DNA from: DATHKG01 sp035489435
GTDB taxonomy: Bacteria > Bacteroidota > Bacteroidia > Chitinophagales > Chitinophagaceae
DNA length: 64,000 nucleotides
Strand: one strand, 5' to 3'
Assembly (NCBI GenBank): GCA_035489435.1
Contig: DATHKG010000151.1
Shown here: one piece after another, positions 61,151 through 64,000 of the stretch
Position numbering within the stretch: position 1 is the stretch's first letter
How the letters are laid out: the number at the start of each line of letters is the position of its first letter
Notes under the pieces: generated by a model
Seen by the model: the letters and a program-made list of their open reading frames with translations, nothing else
Database searches by the model: none
What the model was told of the DNA's origin: nothing
Made by a program: the position numbers and the translations under genes

Positions 61151-64000
61151 ATGAAAAAGGGTTCTCATTTTTTACTAAAAATTGTACTGTTATTGGGAGT
61201 ACTACAATTTTTTTTATCTCCGGCTTTTGCCCAATCAGTTACTCCGGTCTTTATTTCCGGAAATATAAAAAATGAAGATGGCACTCCAATCGAAGGAATA
61301 AGTGTCAATGAGAAAGGCACCAATAACAATGCTGTTACCGACAGCAAAGGAAACTTCAGGATAAAGGTCTCTAAAGAAAAAACATCGCTTCTATTATCTG
61401 CTGTGAATTATCTCTCCAAAGAGATTCAGGTTTCCGTAGGGCAGCTCGTATCGACTTCATTAATTAAAAAAACAAATGAGCTGGAAGATGTAGTGGTAAT
61501 AGGATATGCAACTCAATTAAGAAAAGACGTGACCGGTTCAGTATCTTCTGTAAATGCGGCGCAATTAAAAGATGTGCCTGTTAATTCAGCAATACAGGCA
61601 CTTACGGGCAGACTGGCAGGAGTAAACATAACAACCACGGAAGGCGGCCCAGGTGCAGCCGTTAACATCAAAGTGCGTGGAGGCGGCTCAATTACTCAGG
61701 ATAATACCCCACTGTATGTGGTGGATGGTGTACAGATGGAAGATGCGCTGGCAAATTTATCACCACAGGATATCCAGTCTGTAGATGTACTGAAAGATGC
61801 TGCTTCTACTTCTATATATGGTGCCAGGGGAGCAAACGGGGTAGTTATCATTACTACTAAAAGAGGCAAGGTGATGAAAACAGTGGTGGCCTATAATTAT
61901 TTTTATGGCATCAATAAACTGGTTAATAAGTTCGATGTAATGAGCCCAAAAGATTTTATCGAATATAACTGGGAAAAAACAAGAAATACTAATGCAGACA
62001 GCGTGGCCTTTGTTTCGCAGTATGGTAACTCATGGGTGGGACTGGATTCAATCAGGAATAAACCCAATATCGATTGGCAGCAGTTAACATTTGGACGCGA
62101 TGCCGCCACACAAACTCATAATGCAAGTGTGACAGGTGGCGACAGAAACACAACCTTTAATATCAGCTACACAAATAACAATGAAAAAAGTATCATGATC
62201 AATTCCAGTTATAACAGGAATTTGCTGAACATGAGATTTGATCATACTGTTTCTGATAAATTTAAAGTTGGATTAAATTTTGGGTATAATGAACAGGAGA
62301 TCATTGGCGGTGGAACAAGTGCATCGGGTAATGTGACCAATAACAGATTACGCAATTCAGTAAAGTACAGGCCGTTCCTCTTAAATTCTACCGATCCTGA
62401 AAACGCACAGGACCAGGCTTATTTTGCTTATACTAATTCATCCGGCTATTACCTCATAGATCCTATTCAGTTTGCCAACGCAACTTACAGGAGCAATAAA
62501 ACAAATAACACGACCATCAGCGGGTATTTAAATTACTCGTTTACCTCCTATTTGTCATTACGCGTTACGGGCGGCATTAATAAAAATGCAGGTAAATCAA
62601 ACAGTTTTGATGACTATATTACCTGGAACGCTGTTACAAACAGTTCAGGACAACCGATTGTCAATATTACTACCAGCAATGCAGCTTCTATAAATGAAAA
62701 TGCTGTTTTAACTTTTTCAAACGCTTCATTTAAATCCAAATTTCACAAGGATAATTCTATCAATGTATTGGCGGGCCAGGAGATATACGAGCTTTCCACA
62801 AATTCACAAACCGACCAGGTTCGTTATTTCCCGGTGGGGATTACGCCTGAAAAAGCATTTTCACAACTAAGTCTTGGAACTTCTCTACCACTTTATCCCA
62901 CAGCCGGAGATGCAAAAAGCAGGATCACTTCTTTTTTCTCAAGGGTAGGATATGCGTACAAGAATAAATATTTAGCAACTTTCAACGCCCGGGCAGATGG
63001 ATCTTCCAAGTTTGCCCCCGGAAATCAATGGGGCTTCTTTCCCTCAGGATCAGTTGCATGGCGCGTCTCTAATGAAGATTTCTTTACGAAAACAAACGCT
63101 GTTTCTGATATAAAACTGCGCCTGAGTTATGGATTGGCCGGCAACAACAGGATCAATGACTTTCTATATACATCCTTATTCAGATCCAATACTTCGCCTT
63201 ATAGTTTGAATAATGTTCTTTTGCCCGGTTATGCAATAAACAGCCTTGCCAACCCTAACCTTAAATGGGAATCTACCCTTTCACGTAATGCTGGCGTTGA
63301 TGTAAGTCTTTTTAACAACCGGCTCCAGGTAAGTTTAGATGCGTATATGAATGATACCAGGGATTTGTTGATCAACGTGCCAATAGCGGCCAATTCAGGC
63401 TTTACCAACCAATTGCAAAACGTAGGCAGTGTCCGCAACCGTGGATTGGAATTACAACTGAGTACGGTGGCTATTGCCCGTAAGGATAGTAAGTGGAATA
63501 TTAATTTCAATATATCCACTAACCAAAATGAAGTAACGAAACTTTCCAGTGTTGCTGATTTTTACTATGCCAGTTCCGGCTGGGGTGCAGGAAATGAGTA
63601 CATGGTTAAGGTAGGTGAGCCGGTAGGTACCATCCGGGGATATGTTGCAGATGGTATGTATACACTGGAGGACTTTGATTATAACCCTGCTAATGGCGCA
63701 TATATGCTGAAGGCCGGGGTAGCAGATAACAGCGCTTCAGTCGGAATGCCTGCCCCGGGAACCAAGAAGTTAAAGGATCTGAACGGAGATGGAATAGTAA
63801 ACATTAATGATCAGACTATTATCGGATATGCACAACCGAAATTTACCGGTGGGCTTAACAACCAGTTTGTATATAAGAATTTTGACCTGAGCGTGTTTGT
63901 CAACTTTGTTTTGGGAAATAAGATCCTGAATGGCGACAAAGTTGAGTTTAGCAATGCTTATGCAGGAAGTGCCTCCAACCTGACAGCTATAATGAATGAC
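61151..64000 (+). CDS. SusC/RagA TonB-linked outer-membrane transporter, 3' partial
   Basis: The frame is open from ATG 61151 to the last base, giving 950 residues; the C-terminus lies beyond the window. Signal peptide (about 1-28, PAFAQ), carboxypeptidase-regulatory-like domain (FISGNIKNEDGTPIEGISV), SusC TonB-box region (LEDVVVIGYATQLRKDVTGS), plug (IKVRGGGSITQDNTPLYVVD, VLKDAASTSIYGARGANGV), and barrel with KDLNGDGIVNINDQTIIG. Unlike the SusC at 11791 it lacks an STN domain, so it is not coupled to a FecR/sigma pair. A SusD gene is expected directly downstream. Confidence 0.95.
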   Translation, partial: MKKGSHFLLKIVLLLGVLQFFLSPAFAQSVTPVFISGNIKNEDGTPIEGISVNEKGTNNNAVTDSKGNFRIKVSKEKTSLLLSAVNYLSKEIQVSVGQLVSTSLIKKTNELEDVVVIGYATQLRKDVTGSVSSVNAAQLKDVPVNSAIQALTGRLAGVNITTTEGGPGAAVNIKVRGGGSITQDNTPLYVVDGVQMEDALANLSPQDIQSVDVLKDAASTSIYGARGANGVVIITTKRGKVMKTVVAYNYFYGINKLVNKFDVMSPKDFIEYNWEKTRNTNADSVAFVSQYGNSWVGLDSIRNKPNIDWQQLTFGRDAATQTHNASVTGGDRNTTFNISYTNNNEKSIMINSSYNRNLLNMRFDHTVSDKFKVGLNFGYNEQEIIGGGTSASGNVTNNRLRNSVKYRPFLLNSTDPENAQDQAYFAYTNSSGYYLIDPIQFANATYRSNKTNNTTISGYLNYSFTSYLSLRVTGGINKNAGKSNSFDDYITWNAVTNSSGQPIVNITTSNAASINENAVLTFSNASFKSKFHKDNSINVLAGQEIYELSTNSQTDQVRYFPVGITPEKAFSQLSLGTSLPLYPTAGDAKSRITSFFSRVGYAYKNKYLATFNARADGSSKFAPGNQWGFFPSGSVAWRVSNEDFFTKTNAVSDIKLRLSYGLAGNNRINDFLYTSLFRSNTSPYSLNNVLLPGYAINSLANPNLKWESTLSRNAGVDVSLFNNRLQVSLDAYMNDTRDLLINVPIAANSGFTNQLQNVGSVRNRGLELQLSTVAIARKDSKWNINFNISTNQNEVTKLSSVADFYYASSGWGAGNEYMVKVGEPVGTIRGYVADGMYTLEDFDYNPANGAYMLKAGVADNSASVGMPAPGTKKLKDLNGDGIVNINDQTIIGYAQPKFTGGLNNQFVYKNFDLSVFVNFVLGNKILNGDKVEFSNAYAGSASNLTAIMND

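Overview
The window is from a Bacteroidota genome, most likely a Chitinophagaceae-type soil or freshwater bacterium. The evidence is SusC/SusD pairs, FecR/ECF sigma signalling, a type IX secretion C-terminal signal, LytTR regulators, TPR-fused sensor proteins, a type VI system lacking TssJLM (subtype iii genes TssN and TssO instead), and promoters of the form TTTG-N19/20-TAnnTTTG. No rRNA, tRNA, CRISPR array, transposase or integrase was seen. The left edge cuts a sugar isomerase gene and the right edge cuts a SusC gene.

Layout. 1-7.2 kb: a plus-strand sugar-oxidation cluster (TIM-barrel isomerase, TolB-like secreted protein, Gfo/Idh/MocA dehydrogenase, MFS transporter, GMC oxidoreductase and its Tat-exported small subunit). 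7.2-9.3 kb: a gene-poor stretch, a DUF1801 protein bracketed by two copies of a hairpin-bearing repeat, and a lipoprotein alpha/beta hydrolase. 9.6-20.5 kb: a glycan-utilisation locus (ECF sigma, FecR anti-sigma, STN-containing SusC, SusD, DUF3823 lipoprotein, and a large secreted glycosidase-like protein). 20.5-25.7 kb: small accessory genes, including an ArsR-SRPBCC-DoxX operon with a clear operator/promoter, a decayed histidine kinase end, and a SAM methyltransferase. 25.8-29.9 kb: a three-gene TonB module whose proteins all carry unusual Cys/His clusters. 30-33.6 kb: an orphan ATP-grasp peptide ligase and a TPR adenylate cyclase.

33.7-40 kb holds the most striking single gene: a 2100-residue secreted S8-type protease/adhesin carrying about 370 residues of NGQLKALV octapeptide repeats and a T9SS sorting domain. 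41-43.7 kb encodes a TPR histidine kinase and a LytTR response regulator. 43.9-60 kb is a type VI secretion locus: PAAR, TssK, TssG, TssF, an unknown glycine-rich protein, four Hcp (TssD) paralogues around VgrG, TssC, TssB, ClpV (TssH), TssO, TssE and an outer-membrane barrel on the minus strand, with TssN divergent. TssP, TssQ and TssR were not recognised. A DUF6252 lipoprotein and a second, truncated SusC gene close the window.

Functional reading. The first cluster and the SusCD locus fit import and oxidative breakdown of plant or microbial glycans. The T6SS is the contact-dependent weapon; its best candidate new parts are the glycine-rich 169-residue protein and the barrel at the head of the operon. 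The repeat protease is a surface or secreted T9SS cargo. All family assignments were made by eye from protein motifs, without database searches.
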